Below are positions 8,829 through 17,965 of a stretch of DNA of 39,817 nucleotides, piece after piece. The translations under genes were made by a program, and so were the position numbers. Origin of the DNA: Burkholderiales bacterium. GTDB lineage: Bacteria > Pseudomonadota > Gammaproteobacteria > Burkholderiales > Burkholderiaceae_C. The stretch spans positions 1 to 39,817 of the forward strand of contig JANYJJ010000083.1 in the NCBI GenBank assembly GCA_025358485.1, in the 5' to 3' direction. The notes under the pieces were generated by a model. The model saw only the letters and a list, made by a program, of their open reading frames with translations. It did no database searches and was not told the DNA's origin. Positions within the stretch are counted from its first letter, which is position 1, and the number at the start of each line of letters is the position of its first letter.

Positions 8829-9814
8829 ACCCGCCCGCCGCCCGTTATTCCCGCATCAGCGGAACCGGCAGTTACTTGCCGCCGAACCGCCTCAGCAACC
8901 AAGCGCTGGCAGAGCAACTGGCCGCCCAAGGCGTTGAAACCTCCGACGAATGGATCATCGAGCGCACTGGCATTCGCGCGCGACATTTCGTGGCTGACGG
9001 CGTGGTGGTGAGTGACTTGGCGGTTGAAGCGGCCAAGCGCGCCATTGAAGCTGCGGGTTGCACAGCCAGCGACATCGACCTCATCATCGTGGCGACCTCA
9101 ACGCCCGACATGATTTTTCCGTCGAGTGCCTGCATCGTTCAGCAAAAACTTGGCGTGCAAGGTTGCCCGGCGTTCGATGTGCAAGCGGTGTGTTCGGGCT
9201 TCGTCTACGCGCTGACCGTGGCCGACGCCATGATCAAAACCGGCGCGGCCAACAAAGCGCTGGTCATCGGTGCCGAAGTGTTTTCACGCATCCTCGATTT
9301 CTCTGACCGCACCACCTGCGTTTTGTTCGGTGACGGTGCGGGCGCGGTGGTGTTGGAAGCCAGCGACACGCCAGGAATTTTGGCGACCGAGCTGCACGCC
9401 GATGGACGCCACGTGAACATTTTGTGCGTCCCAGGCACCGTGTCTGGGGGTCAAATTTTGGGCGACCCCCTTCTGAAAATGGACGGCCAAGCCGTGTTCA
9501 AGCTGGCCGTGGGCGTGCTCGAAGATGTGGCGCGCTCGGTGCTAGCGAAAGCGGGTAAAACAGAGGCCGACATCGATTGGTTGATCCCTCACCAGGCCAA
9601 CATCCGCATCATGCAAAGCACGGCCAAGCGCTTGAAGTTGAGCATGGACAAAGTGGTGGTCACCGTGGATCAGCACGGCAACACGTCGGCTGCGTCGATT
9701 CCTTTGGCTCTCGACACCGCTGTGCGCAGCGGCAAGATTCGGCGCGGCGACACGCTGATGCTCGAAGGTGTGGGCGGTGGTTTCACTTGGGGCGCAGTGC
9801 TCGTCGATTTCTAG
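8825..9814 (+). CDS. fabH: Beta-ketoacyl-ACP synthase III
   Basis: 329 residues with the thiolase-fold triad Cys123 (QAVCSGF), His256 (PHQANIRIM) and Asn286 (GNTSAAS). FabH condenses acetyl-CoA with malonyl-ACP to start fatty acid chains. The N-terminal [11 protein letters not shown] and the GVETSDEWI segment are typical. The C-terminus [13 protein letters not shown] ends where the family usually ends. Its last three codons and stop (GTC GAT TTC TAG) are the first unit of a seven-fold 15-bp tandem repeat that fills the space before fabD. Its start overlaps plsX. Confidence 0.96.
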   Translation: MNPPAARYSRISGTGSYLPPNRLSNQALAEQLAAQGVETSDEWIIERTGIRARHFVADGVVVSDLAVEAAKRAIEAAGCTASDIDLIIVATSTPDMIFPSSACIVQQKLGVQGCPAFDVQAVCSGFVYALTVADAMIKTGAANKALVIGAEVFSRILDFSDRTTCVLFGDGAGAVVLEASDTPGILATELHADGRHVNILCVPGTVSGGQILGDPLLKMDGQAVFKLAVGVLEDVARSVLAKAGKTEADIDWLIPHQANIRIMQSTAKRLKLSMDKVVVTVDQHGNTSAASIPLALDTAVRSGKIRRGDTLMLEGVGGGFTWGAVLVDF

Positions 9815-9907
9815 TTTGTCGATCTCTAGTTTGTCGGCCTTTAGTTTGACGATTTCTAGTTCGTCGATGTCCAGTTTGTCAATCTCTAGTTTGTCAATTT
9901 CTGAGCC
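9803..9907 (+). repeat. Seven 15-bp tandem repeats across the fabH stop codon
   Basis: Seven consecutive 15-mers start at 9803, 9818, 9833, 9848, 9863, 9878 and 9893. The consensus is GTCGATTTCTAGTTT, with one to a few changes per copy; the last copy is the most diverged (GTCAATTTCTGAGCC). Copy 1 includes the final codons and stop of fabH. In the fabH frame, copies 1-4 and 6 each carry TAG and copy 7 carries TGA, so five or six stops stand in series. There are no spacers, so this is not a CRISPR array. The arrangement suggests expansion by slippage of the 3' end of fabH. Confidence 0.92.
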
Positions 9908-9946
9908 GTCATTCGGCCTTTCGCTGTCAATCACATGATTTAAAAA

Positions 9947-10885
9947 ATGACGCCATTTGCTTTTGTGTTCCCTGGACAAGGCTCGCAGTCGGTTGGCATG
10001 CTCGACGCGTGGGCCGACAACACCGCGGTTCGCCAGACGCTGTCAGAAGCATCCGAAGCTTTGGGTTTTGACATGGCTGCGCTGATCCGCGAAGGCCCAA
10101 AAGAACAACTCGACCTGACCACCAACACGCAGCCGGTGATGCTGACCGCAGCCATTGCCTGCTACCGAGCTTGGACGGCGGAAACTGACCTGGTTCCGTC
10201 GGCTGTTGCGGGCCATTCTTTGGGCGAGTACAGCGCCTTGGTGGCTGCCGGTTCGCTCACTCTGGCAGACGCGCTGCCCTTGGTCCGCTTCCGCGCGCAA
10301 GCCATGCAAGACGCCGTGCCCGTCGGCGTGGGTGCCATGGCCGCGATTTTGGGTTTGGATGCGCAAGTGGTGGTTGATGGTTGCGCCGAAGTGGCGGCGG
10401 CCACAGGCCAAGCCGTTGAAGCCGCGAATTTCAACGACCCAAAGCAGACCGTGATCGCGGGCAGCAAAGCGGGTGTCGATGCAGCCTGCGAATTGTTGAA
10501 GTCAAAGGGTGCCAAGCGTGCCTTGTTGCTGGCCGTGTCTGCCCCTTTTCACTCCAGCTTGATGCGGCCTGCCGCCGAGCGCTTGAAAGAGCGCTTGGCC
10601 CATGTGCCGCTGATTTCGCCCCACATTGCGTTGGTCAACAACATCGACGTGGCGGTTCAAACCGATGTGGCGTCGATACGTGACGCGCTGTATCGCCAGT
10701 CGTTTGGCCCTGTGCGTTGGGTTGAAACTGTTCACGCGCTGCGCGCTCGCGGCTTGAATCACATCATCGAGTGCGGCCCCGGCAAGGTGCTCAGCGGCCT
10801 GTGCAAACGCATTGATGCCGAGGTGATCAGCGCGACCGTGCTCGACCCCGAATCCATGATGAACGTGAAAGCGATGCTGGCATGA
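9947..10885 (+). CDS. fabD: Malonyl-CoA:ACP transacylase
   Basis: 312 residues. It has the N-terminal FAFVFPGQGSQSVGM, the nucleophile elbow GHSLGEYSAL with Ser91, and the distal SAPFHSSLM carrying the catalytic His. FabD moves the malonyl group from CoA to ACP to supply the extender unit. Start at ATG 9947: the sequence before it is A-rich and shows no strong Shine-Dalgarno match. It is separated from fabH by 132 bp, mostly occupied by the 15-bp repeat array, the one loose junction in an otherwise tight operon. Its stop overlaps the fabG start (ATGA). Confidence 0.96.
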   Translation: MTPFAFVFPGQGSQSVGMLDAWADNTAVRQTLSEASEALGFDMAALIREGPKEQLDLTTNTQPVMLTAAIACYRAWTAETDLVPSAVAGHSLGEYSALVAAGSLTLADALPLVRFRAQAMQDAVPVGVGAMAAILGLDAQVVVDGCAEVAAATGQAVEAANFNDPKQTVIAGSKAGVDAACELLKSKGAKRALLLAVSAPFHSSLMRPAAERLKERLAHVPLISPHIALVNNIDVAVQTDVASIRDALYRQSFGPVRWVETVHALRARGLNHIIECGPGKVLSGLCKRIDAEVISATVLDPESMMNVKAMLA

Positions 10886-11631
10886 GCGCAAATGTGCAAA
10901 CCAAATCGGTGGCCTTGGTGACGGGCGCATCGCGCGGCATCGGTCGCGGCATTGCCTTGGAATTGGCCGCGCGCGGTCACACCGTCATCGGCACGGCCAC
11001 CACCGAAGGCGGTGCGCAGGCTATTTCTGAGGCGCTGTCCGCTCACCCAGGCAGCCACGGCGTTTGTCTGAATGTGAACGACGCCGATGGCATCGACGCC
11101 TTGCTGACTCAAATCACTAAAGACCACGGCGGCCTGCAGGTGTTGGTCAACAACGCCGGCATCACCCGCGACACCTTGGCCATGCGCATGAAAGACAACG
11201 ACTGGGATGTCGTGCTCGACACCAACCTCAAAGCCGTGTTCCGCATGAGCCGCGCCGTGATGCGCCCGATGATGAAGCAGCGCTACGGCCGCATCATCAA
11301 CATCACCTCGGTGGTGGGTGCCAGTGGCAATGCCGGTCAGGCCAATTACGCTGCCGCCAAGGCAGGCGTGGCGGGCATGACGCGCGCCTTGGCGCGTGAA
11401 CTCGGCAGCCGAGGCATCACGGTCAACTGCGTCGCACCGGGTTTCATTGCCACCGACATGACCGACGGTTTGGCCGCTGCGCAAAAAGACGCTTTGATGG
11501 CACAGATTCCTTTGGGCCGCTTGGGTGCCGTGAGCGACATCGCGCACGCGGTGGCCTTTTTGGCGTCGACAGATGCGGGCTACATCACCGGCACAGAGTT
11601 GCACGTGAACGGCGGGATGTACATGAATTGA
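10882..11631 (+). CDS. fabG: 3-oxoacyl-ACP reductase
   Basis: 249 residues of a classical short-chain dehydrogenase. The NADPH-binding TGASRGIGRGIA motif is near the N-terminus, followed by NNAGITRD and the catalytic Tyr156-x3-Lys160 in NYAAAKAG with the Ser in ITSVVGASG. The C-terminal GYITGTELHVNGGMYM is typical of FabG. It reduces 3-ketoacyl-ACP in the elongation cycle. Its ATG overlaps the fabD stop. A 166-bp gap before acpP holds a separate promoter, which fits the high ACP demand. Confidence 0.96.
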   Translation: MSANVQTKSVALVTGASRGIGRGIALELAARGHTVIGTATTEGGAQAISEALSAHPGSHGVCLNVNDADGIDALLTQITKDHGGLQVLVNNAGITRDTLAMRMKDNDWDVVLDTNLKAVFRMSRAVMRPMMKQRYGRIINITSVVGASGNAGQANYAAAKAGVAGMTRALARELGSRGITVNCVAPGFIATDMTDGLAAAQKDALMAQIPLGRLGAVSDIAHAVAFLASTDAGYITGTELHVNGGMYMN

Positions 11632-11733
11632 TTTTTGCTGGCGCAGCACTTCGGTGAAGCGTCTGCTGTCATCCGGAATGCCCGGCCGGAATCTGTTCGC
11701 AAGTCGTCAGACTGACTGCCCCTGAGCAGTCTT

Positions 11734-11762
11734 CAGACAAGACAGTTTGCTACCTTTAGAAT
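11734..11762 (+). promoter_or_regulatory. Candidate sigma-70 promoter for acpP
   Basis: CAGACA (11734-11739) and TAGAAT (11757-11762) are separated by 17 bp, giving four and five matches to the -35 and -10 consensus. It lies 35 bp before the acpP start in an otherwise gene-free gap. A separate acpP promoter inside the fab cluster is known in other proteobacteria. Transcription from here is inferred. Confidence 0.5.
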
Positions 11763-11797
11763 CTGGGCCTGTTTCAGACAACACTCCTGGAGGAGTC

Positions 11798-12037
11798 ATG
11801 AGCGATATCGAATCCCGCGTCAAAAAGATCATTGCCGAGCAACTTGGCGTGCCTGAGGCCGATGTGTCTCACGAGAAAGCTTTCGTCGCCGACTTGGGTG
11901 CCGACTCGCTCGACACCGTCGAATTGGTGATGGCCCTGGAAGACGAGTTTGGAATCGAAATTCCTGACGAAGAAGCCGAAAAAATCACCACCGTCCAGTT
12001 GGCGATTGACTACGCGCAAAAGCACCACAAGGCTTGA
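11798..12037 (+). CDS. acpP: Acyl carrier protein
   Basis: 79 residues, starting [18 protein letters not shown]. The phosphopantetheine attachment site is Ser37 in the [12 protein letters not shown] motif. It carries the growing acyl chain on 4'-phosphopantetheine, which is added by AcpS (encoded at 24877-25281 in this window). The ATG at 11798 is chosen because GGAGGAG ends only two bases before it and because all ACPs start this way; a start 51 bp upstream is in frame but not supported. It is followed after 16 bp by fabF. Confidence 0.98.
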   Translation: MSDIESRVKKIIAEQLGVPEADVSHEKAFVADLGADSLDTVELVMALEDEFGIEIPDEEAEKITTVQLAIDYAQKHHKA

Positions 12038-12053
12038 TCAAAGCGCTTTATTC

Positions 12054-13298
12054 ATGACTCGTCGGCGCGTTGTTGTCACTGGGCTCGGGCTCATCAGCCC
12101 GGTGGGCAACTCGGTATCCGAGGGTTGGGCGAATGTCTTGGCGGGCCGCTCGGGCATCGCCAACATCACCAAATTTGACGCGACCAACTTTGCTTGCAAG
12201 TTTGCTGGCGAAGTGAAGGGCTTCAATGTCGAGGACTACTTCCCCGCCAAAGACGCCCGCCACATGGACACCTTCATCCATTACGGCTTGGCGGCGTCCA
12301 TCCAAGCGGTGCGTGACGCAGGCCTCAAAACCAACGACGCGTTGACTGAAGACGAAGCCGAGCGCATCGGCGTGTTGGTGGGGTCGGGCATCGGTGGCTT
12401 GCCGTTGATCGAAGACACGCACGCCGAATTGGTGAACCGCGGCCCACGGCGCATCACGCCGTTTTTCGTGCCCGCGTCCATCATCAACATGATCTCGGGC
12501 CATGTCTCCATCACTTACGGTTTCAAAGGCCCGAACCTGGCCATCGTCACGGCTTGCACCACCGGGCTGCACAGCATTGGCGAGGCCGGTCGGCTGATTG
12601 AATATGGCGATGCCGATGTGATGATTGCGGGCGGAGCCGAGTCAACCGTGTCGCCCTTGGGTGTCGGCGGCTTCGCTGCGGCGCGTGCGCTGTCCACCCG
12701 CAACGACGACCCGCAAACCGCATCTCGACCCTGGGACAAAGACCGCGACGGCTTTGTGCTGGGCGAAGGCGCTGGGGCGATGGTGCTGGAGGAGTTCGAG
12801 CACGCCAAAAAACGCGGGGCCAAAATCTACGCCGAGCTCAGCGGCTTTGGCATGAGCGCCGACGCGTATCACATGACCGCGCCCAACATGGACGGCCCCA
12901 AGCGCTCCATCAAAGCCGCCTTGCGCAACGCCGGCATCAATCCCGATCAAGCGCAATACGTGAACGCTCACGGCACGTCCACACCGCTCGGTGACTTGAA
13001 CGAAACCAACGCATTGAAATTGGCCTTTGGTGACCACGCCAAAAAGCTGGTGGTCAATTCGACCAAGTCCATGACGGGTCACTTGCTGGGCGGCGCAGGC
13101 GGCATTGAATCGGTGTTCACAGTGTTGGCCGTTCACCATCAGGTGTCGCCGCCGACCATCAACATCTTCAACCAAGACCCCGAGTGCGATTTGGACTACT
13201 GCGCCAACACCGCGCGCGACATGAAAATTGATTACGCCGTGAAGAACAACTTCGGTTTCGGCGGCACCAACGGCACCTTGGTCTTCAAACGCGTCTGA
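12054..13298 (+). CDS. fabF: Beta-ketoacyl-ACP synthase II
   Basis: 414 residues beginning [19 protein letters not shown]. The nucleophile is Cys168 in TACTTGLHS, with the two catalytic His residues in [11 protein letters not shown] and [13 protein letters not shown]. FabF elongates acyl-ACP by condensation with malonyl-ACP and controls the 16:1 to 18:1 step. The ATG at 12054 was chosen over an upstream in-frame start that overlaps acpP and adds non-family sequence. It is the last gene of the fatty acid cluster and is followed 21 bp later by the membrane protein gene that leads into rpoE. Confidence 0.96.
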   Translation: MTRRRVVVTGLGLISPVGNSVSEGWANVLAGRSGIANITKFDATNFACKFAGEVKGFNVEDYFPAKDARHMDTFIHYGLAASIQAVRDAGLKTNDALTEDEAERIGVLVGSGIGGLPLIEDTHAELVNRGPRRITPFFVPASIINMISGHVSITYGFKGPNLAIVTACTTGLHSIGEAGRLIEYGDADVMIAGGAESTVSPLGVGGFAAARALSTRNDDPQTASRPWDKDRDGFVLGEGAGAMVLEEFEHAKKRGAKIYAELSGFGMSADAYHMTAPNMDGPKRSIKAALRNAGINPDQAQYVNAHGTSTPLGDLNETNALKLAFGDHAKKLVVNSTKSMTGHLLGGAGGIESVFTVLAVHHQVSPPTINIFNQDPECDLDYCANTARDMKIDYAVKNNFGFGGTNGTLVFKRV

Positions 13299-13319
13299 TT
13301 CGGGCGCGAGTTCGCCTTC

Positions 13320-13841
13320 ATGCGTGCGGCCCCAGCTTTTCATGTCAACTTGCAGCACTTCACGCTGTGGCGCGCTGGAGTTGCCATGTTCGCGCTGCTT
13401 GCCTTTGCGTGCAACCTCGCGTGGTGTGCCAGCGGCACCGAACCTCGAAGCATGGCCGTCTGGGTGATCTCCAACTCGCTTGCAATGTGGCTTGCAGTGA
13501 CGGCCGTGCGCGCAACGCGAAGCACCCCGCTCAGCTTGCGCTGGGACACCTTGAATTGGCGCTTGGGTCCGATGACCTCAGTCGGCGAAGAGCCTGCAGC
13601 GGGTCAGCTCAAGGTGGTGATCGATTTGGGTTCGTGGATGCTGCTGCGATTTGTTCAAACCGAGCCCGCTGTTTTGAGCGCCGGTTGGCGCTGCGGGCTG
13701 CGCCCGCAAAGTTGCTTGGCTGTTCAGCGAAAAGGGCTGGAGCCCACGTGGCATGCGCTGAGGTGCGCGGTGTATTCTTCGCGGCCCGCCAAACTTGCTC
13801 CTGAGCTTGATCACGCCCACCACGCAACTGCCCTCGAATGA
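13320..13841 (+). CDS. Small membrane protein coupled to rpoE (possibly YgfX-like)
   Basis: 173 residues of no family I can assign firmly. Residues about 17-35 and 43-60 form two hydrophobic segments (VAMFALLAFACNLAWC and AVWVISNSLAMWLAVTAV), followed by a soluble part with LRWDTLNWRLG, VVIDLGSWMLLRF and WHALRCAVYSS. Two membrane helices followed by a Trp-rich cytoplasmic beta domain is the layout of YgfX/CptA proteins, so that relationship is possible but unproven. Its TGA overlaps the rpoE ATG (ATGA), so its translation is probably coupled to the sigma factor. It may be a cofactor or regulator of the envelope-stress genes, or merely a passenger. Confidence 0.75.
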   Translation: MRAAPAFHVNLQHFTLWRAGVAMFALLAFACNLAWCASGTEPRSMAVWVISNSLAMWLAVTAVRATRSTPLSLRWDTLNWRLGPMTSVGEEPAAGQLKVVIDLGSWMLLRFVQTEPAVLSAGWRCGLRPQSCLAVQRKGLEPTWHALRCAVYSSRPAKLAPELDHAHHATALE

Positions 13842-14446
13842 ACGCCCCGGACGCTGATGCTCCGCTCGTAGAGCGCGTGAAGCGCGGCGATGTGAAGGCG
13901 TTTGAAATGCTGGTCGTCAAGTACCAGCGGCGCATCGAACGGCTGATCGGGCGCATGGTTCGCGATGTCGATTTGGTGCCCGACATTGCGCAGGAAACCT
14001 TCATCCGCGCCTACCGCGCCATCCCCAAATTTCGCGGCGAGAGCGCGTTCTACACCTGGCTTTACCGAATTGCGGTGAACACAGCAAAAAAGGCCATGGG
14101 TGAACTGAAGCGTGACTTGCTGGTCACGGAATCGGCCAGGGCTTCTAAGGACGATGACGACGACGCGCCGCGTGCCGAAAGCGAAGCAACTGACGGAGAA
14201 ACACCGGAATCCCTGATGGCGAGCAAACAAGTTGCGGCCACAGTGAACTCTGCCATCGATGCGCTGTCTCAAGACTTACGCCAGGCCATCACGCTTCGAG
14301 AAATCGAAGGTTTGACCTACGAAGAGATTGCCGAGCTGATGAATTGCCCGATAGGAACCGTGCGTTCGCGCATCTTCCGGGCCCGAGAAGCCATATCGCA
14401 GCGTTTGAAGCCCTTGCTTGATGCGCGTCAAGGCAATCGCTGGTGA
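13838..14446 (+). CDS. rpoE: RNA polymerase sigma-E (ECF) factor
   Basis: 202 residues. Region 2 contains VPDIAQETFIRAYRAIPKFRGES and YTWLYRIAVNTAKK. Region 4 contains LREIEGLTYEEIAELMNCPIGTVRSRIFRARE. It is an ECF sigma factor of the RpoE/AlgU group controlling envelope stress genes. The linker between the two regions is long and acidic, with a run of five Asp and repeated Glu. The following genes rseA, rseB and mucD encode its anti-sigma system, so the locus is a self-contained sigma-E operon. An rseC homologue is not present here. Confidence 0.95.
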   Translation: MNAPDADAPLVERVKRGDVKAFEMLVVKYQRRIERLIGRMVRDVDLVPDIAQETFIRAYRAIPKFRGESAFYTWLYRIAVNTAKKAMGELKRDLLVTESARASKDDDDDAPRAESEATDGETPESLMASKQVAATVNSAIDALSQDLRQAITLREIEGLTYEEIAELMNCPIGTVRSRIFRAREAISQRLKPLLDARQGNRW

Positions 14447-14505
14447 ACACCTGGCAGCGATTGTGATCAAGACGCAAGCGGTTGAAACGACATTTGGAGT
14501 GTTTG

Positions 14506-15126
14506 ATGAACAACGACTTTGAGACCCATTCAGCATCCGCCGAGCGCTTGTCAGCGTTCGCCGACGGCGAGCTTGATGCACAAGGCGCGTCCGCGGCTTG
14601 CGCCGATTGGCGCATCGACGAGTCGGCACGTTCACGTTGGCACGCCTATCAACTGATCGGCGACGTGATGCGCTCAGACGATCTGGCGTCCACGGCAAGC
14701 AAAGACTCGGCGTTTTTGCTGGCGCTGCGTGCGCGTTTGGCCGATGAACCGGTTGTCTTGGCACCGCAGCCCTTGCCCGCGGCTTCTGTTCTCGCCGCCA
14801 AGCGAACTTGGGGTTGGTTGGCACCCGCTGCCGTAGCGGCGGGCTTTGTGACCGTCGCGGGCAGCTTGACGGTCCTGTGGGCTCCTTCGAAAAATACTGA
14901 CAGCCCCACATCGGTTGTGGCGGCCGAGCCGGTGCGCGCCTTGGCCGCCAGCGCGCCGGGAGTCGAGGCCATGCAGCCGCAGGTTCTGGTCGCCAACGGT
15001 CAGGTGATTCGCGACCCGCGCCTGGATCGCTACCTTGCGGCACACAAACAGTTTGCAGGTGCCGCCATGCTCGGTGTGCCTTCGGCGTTCGTTCGCAGTG
15101 CCGCGGCCGAAGCGCCTAAACCTTGA
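14506..15126 (+). CDS. rseA: Anti-sigma-E factor RseA
   Basis: 206 residues. The N-terminal part (SAERLSAFADGELDA, RSRWHAYQLIGDVMRSDD) matches the RseA/MucA N-terminal domain that holds sigma-E inactive in the cytoplasm. A single hydrophobic segment near residues 108-126 (GWLAPAAVAAGFVTVAGSL) would cross the inner membrane, leaving a periplasmic C-terminal domain for RseB and for regulated proteolysis. The start at 14506 (ATG, MNNDFE) begins at the family domain; an in-frame start 24 bp earlier is possible. Position between rpoE and rseB supports the call. Confidence 0.9.
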   Translation: MNNDFETHSASAERLSAFADGELDAQGASAACADWRIDESARSRWHAYQLIGDVMRSDDLASTASKDSAFLLALRARLADEPVVLAPQPLPAASVLAAKRTWGWLAPAAVAAGFVTVAGSLTVLWAPSKNTDSPTSVVAAEPVRALAASAPGVEAMQPQVLVANGQVIRDPRLDRYLAAHKQFAGAAMLGVPSAFVRSAAAEAPKP

Positions 15127-15139
15127 AGGGTCTGCGCTG

Positions 15140-16192
15140 ATGTTGCACCGTTTTGCATTTGCCGGAGCTTGCGTTGCTGCGCTGAGTGCGTCCGTGTCGT
15201 CGGTCTGGGCGCAACCCGCGACCAGCAGCACCGAGGCCGTGACTTCAGCCCCAGTCGAACGCAAACAAGTTCGCGCGTTGCTGATGCGCATCAACGAAGC
15301 CGCGAGCCAGCGCAATTTTCAAGGCACCTTTGTGGTCACTGCCGGTGGTGCGGTGTCGAGCGCGCGCATCGCTCACTTTTGCGAGGGCAACAACCAGTAC
15401 GAACGCGTTGATTCGCTGGACGGCCAAGCCCGCCACGTGTTCCGCCACAACGACCATGTGCAAACGCTGTGGCCGCAAAGCCGCGTGGCCACGATAGAGC
15501 AACGTGAGCCACTGAGCTCATTCCCGGCGCTGCTTCAATCGGGTGACGACCGCATCACCGACCTCTACGATGTGCGTCAGCAGGGCGTCGAACGTGTGGC
15601 GGGTCATGACGCCAACGTGCTCACCATCAAACCGCGTGACACATTTCGGTTCGGCTACCGCTTGTGGTCAGACCAAGCATCGGGTTTGCTGTTGCGTTCT
15701 GATGTGTTGAGTGAGCGCGGCGAGTTGCTGGAATCGTCGGCGTTTTCTGAGGTGACCATCGGCGTCAAGGGCCAACTTGACCTGGTGATTGGCCCGATGA
15801 AAAAGCTCGACGGCTACCGCGTGTTGCGGCCCGCCATGACGCCCACCAAGCTCGAGGCCGAAGGTTGGATTTTGCGCCCCAACGTGGCTGGCTTTGTTCA
15901 AGTCAGCTGCGTAAAGCGGCCTCTCGACGGTGCTGCGCAAGACGAGCCACGCGGCGCCAATGGCGCTCCTGTTCAAGCGCTTCAAACCATTTTTTCTGAC
16001 GGCCTGACCTATGTGTCGCTGTTCATCGAGCCCTACAACGCCGAACGCCACAGCAAACCGGTGTTGACGTTGGCGGGTGCCACCCACACGTTGATGCGGC
16101 GTCAAGGCGATTGGTGGCTGACGGTGGTGGGGGATGTGCCAGCAACCACCTTGCGCGCTTTTGCCTCTGGGCTGGAACGAAAGAAGTGGTGA
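15140..16192 (+). CDS. rseB: Sigma-E regulator RseB/MucB
   Basis: 350 residues with an N-terminal signal peptide that appears to end at VWAQPA. The mature part contains LLMRINEAASQRNFQGTFV and HVFRHNDHVQTLWPQSR, the lipoprotein-like domain of MucB/RseB, and a C-terminal domain ending in GDVPATTLRAFASGLERK. It binds the periplasmic side of RseA, shielding it from DegS-type proteolysis until lipid or porin signals arrive. It starts 13 bp after rseA. A longer in-frame N-terminus overlapping rseA was rejected because it would bury the signal peptide. Confidence 0.93.
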   Translation: MLHRFAFAGACVAALSASVSSVWAQPATSSTEAVTSAPVERKQVRALLMRINEAASQRNFQGTFVVTAGGAVSSARIAHFCEGNNQYERVDSLDGQARHVFRHNDHVQTLWPQSRVATIEQREPLSSFPALLQSGDDRITDLYDVRQQGVERVAGHDANVLTIKPRDTFRFGYRLWSDQASGLLLRSDVLSERGELLESSAFSEVTIGVKGQLDLVIGPMKKLDGYRVLRPAMTPTKLEAEGWILRPNVAGFVQVSCVKRPLDGAAQDEPRGANGAPVQALQTIFSDGLTYVSLFIEPYNAERHSKPVLTLAGATHTLMRRQGDWWLTVVGDVPATTLRAFASGLERKKW

Positions 16193-16267
16193 AAGATCAG
16201 AGCTGATTCGGATGCTGCCGTCATTTCGATGGGCAGCGGTTCCAAACTTTGTTTCGAGGTTGAATTC

Positions 16268-17749
16268 ATGTTCGAGCATTTGTTGTTCTCCAAGTCACGT
16301 GTCGCCGCTTGTTTGTCAGCCGCTGTTGTGAGCATGGCGCTCTTCACGGCGGCCGCTCCTGCACCAGTGCATGCACAAAATCTGCCCGACTTCACCGAGT
16401 TGGTCGAGCGCGTGGGCCCTGCCGTGGTCAACATACGCACCACCGAAAAAGCGCGCGCTGGTCGCGCAGGCAGCATCCCGGGCATGCCCGAGATGGACGA
16501 GGACATGCTTGAGTTTTTCCGCCGCTTTGGCATGCCCATTCCAGGGCAGCCGCAAAATCCTAAGCGAGGTCAACCGCAACCTCAGCAACCCGACGCCGAT
16601 CCTCAACAGCGCGGCGTGGGCTCAGGCTTCATCTTGAATGCCGATGGCTACGTGCTGACCAATGCGCACGTTGTTGAAGGATCCGACGAAGTCTTCGTCA
16701 CCCTCACCGACAAGCGTGAATTCAAAGCCAAGATCATCGGCGCAGATCGCCGCAGCGATGTCGCATTGGTGAAGATCGAAGCCAGCGGTTTGCCAACAGT
16801 GAAGCTGGGTGACGTCGGCCGTTTGAAGGTGGGCGAATGGGTGATTGCCATCGGCTCGCCGTTTGGTCTGGAAAACACCGTCACCGCTGGCATCGTCAGC
16901 GCCAAAGGCCGCGACACCGGCGACTTCTTGCCTTTCATCCAAACTGACGTGGCCATCAACCCAGGCAACTCGGGCGGCCCACTCATCAACATGCGCGGCG
17001 AAGTCGTCGGCATCAACTCACAGATCTACAGCCGCTCGGGTGGCTTCATGGGCATTTCATTTGCCATCCCGATTGATGAAGCCACGCGCGTGTCTGACCA
17101 ACTGCGCGCCAATGGCCGCGTCATTCGCGGACGCATCGGCGTGCAGATCGACCAAGTCACCAAAGAGGTTGCTGAGTCCATTGGTTTGGGCAAGCCCGTT
17201 GGCGCATTGGTTCGCGCGGTGACCAGCGGTGACCCGGCCGACAAGGCAGGCGTGGAAGCCGGTGACATCATCACCAAATTCGATGGCAAGACCATCGAGA
17301 AAGCCGGCGATCTGCCGCGCATCGTGGGTGGTGTGAAACCCGGGAGCAAAGGAACGCTGCAACTGTTCAGGCGCGGTGCCTACAAAGAACTCACGGTGGT
17401 GGTTGCCGAGTTCGAGGCCGAGCGCCCGCGTGCGACGGCTGAAAAAAGCGCAGCCAAACCCCCGGTTGCGGCCGTGGGCGCATTGGGTTTGGCAGTGGCC
17501 GATTTGACCGACGCGCAAAAGCGCGAACTGAAATTGAAAAACGGTGTGCGTGTCGAGTCAGCTGAAGGCGCCGCAGCACGCGCTGGCCTGCGCGAAGGTG
17601 ATGCAATTTTGTCGGTCGACAACGTCGAGATCACCGGTGCAAAACAGTTCGATGCCTTGGTCGCCAAAGTCGATAAAACCAAGGCCATCAACATGCTTGT
17701 CAAGCGTGGCGAGGGCGTCACCTACTTGCTTATCAAGCCGCAGCGTTGA
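16268..17749 (+). CDS. mucD: Periplasmic Do-family serine protease (MucD/DegP type)
   Basis: 493 residues. The signal peptide ends near APVHAQ. The trypsin-like domain has His134 (NAHVVEG), Asp164 (RRSDVALVKI) and Ser235 (PGNSGGPL), so the triad is complete. Two PDZ domains follow: one around RIGVQIDQVTKEVAESIGL, the second around LGLAVADLTDAQKRELKLK. Such proteases degrade misfolded envelope proteins and in the AlgU system act as a negative feedback on sigma-E. Its position just after rpoE-rseA-rseB fits MucD rather than DegS, which would have one PDZ domain and a membrane anchor. Confidence 0.94.
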   Translation: MFEHLLFSKSRVAACLSAAVVSMALFTAAAPAPVHAQNLPDFTELVERVGPAVVNIRTTEKARAGRAGSIPGMPEMDEDMLEFFRRFGMPIPGQPQNPKRGQPQPQQPDADPQQRGVGSGFILNADGYVLTNAHVVEGSDEVFVTLTDKREFKAKIIGADRRSDVALVKIEASGLPTVKLGDVGRLKVGEWVIAIGSPFGLENTVTAGIVSAKGRDTGDFLPFIQTDVAINPGNSGGPLINMRGEVVGINSQIYSRSGGFMGISFAIPIDEATRVSDQLRANGRVIRGRIGVQIDQVTKEVAESIGLGKPVGALVRAVTSGDPADKAGVEAGDIITKFDGKTIEKAGDLPRIVGGVKPGSKGTLQLFRRGAYKELTVVVAEFEAERPRATAEKSAAKPPVAAVGALGLAVADLTDAQKRELKLKNGVRVESAEGAAARAGLREGDAILSVDNVEITGAKQFDALVAKVDKTKAINMLVKRGEGVTYLLIKPQR

Positions 17750-17965
17750 TGGTCGTAGCGGCCGACTCTCGCGTCAGGTCTTTTCACAATGCGGGAGTGT
17801 TTGGTTGTTTCTCGCCAACCTAATACTGTGCGTTCACGCTTCGGAAAAGTTGGTGACCGCCAACATGCTTGAGCTGGTCTTGGATTGCATCGCTGCGCAA
17901 ATAGAATAATGCGATTCAAACGCAAATTTAGGGTTGGATTTCGCATTGAGTGAGATCCAACAAAT

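Noticed and set aside
9803-9907. CRISPR array
   Set aside because: The units are 15 bp, directly adjacent and without spacers; no cas genes are present.
9542-9979. Minus-strand frame with KLEID pentapeptide repeats opposite the fabH end
   Set aside because: It is the reverse reading of the 15-bp repeats plus antisense fabH. It has no start signal or family similarity outside the repeats, and fabH on the plus strand is certain.
10759-11649. Long minus-strand open frame opposite fabD/fabG
   Set aside because: Antisense shadow; His- and Ala-rich, no ribosome binding site, conserved genes on the opposite strand.
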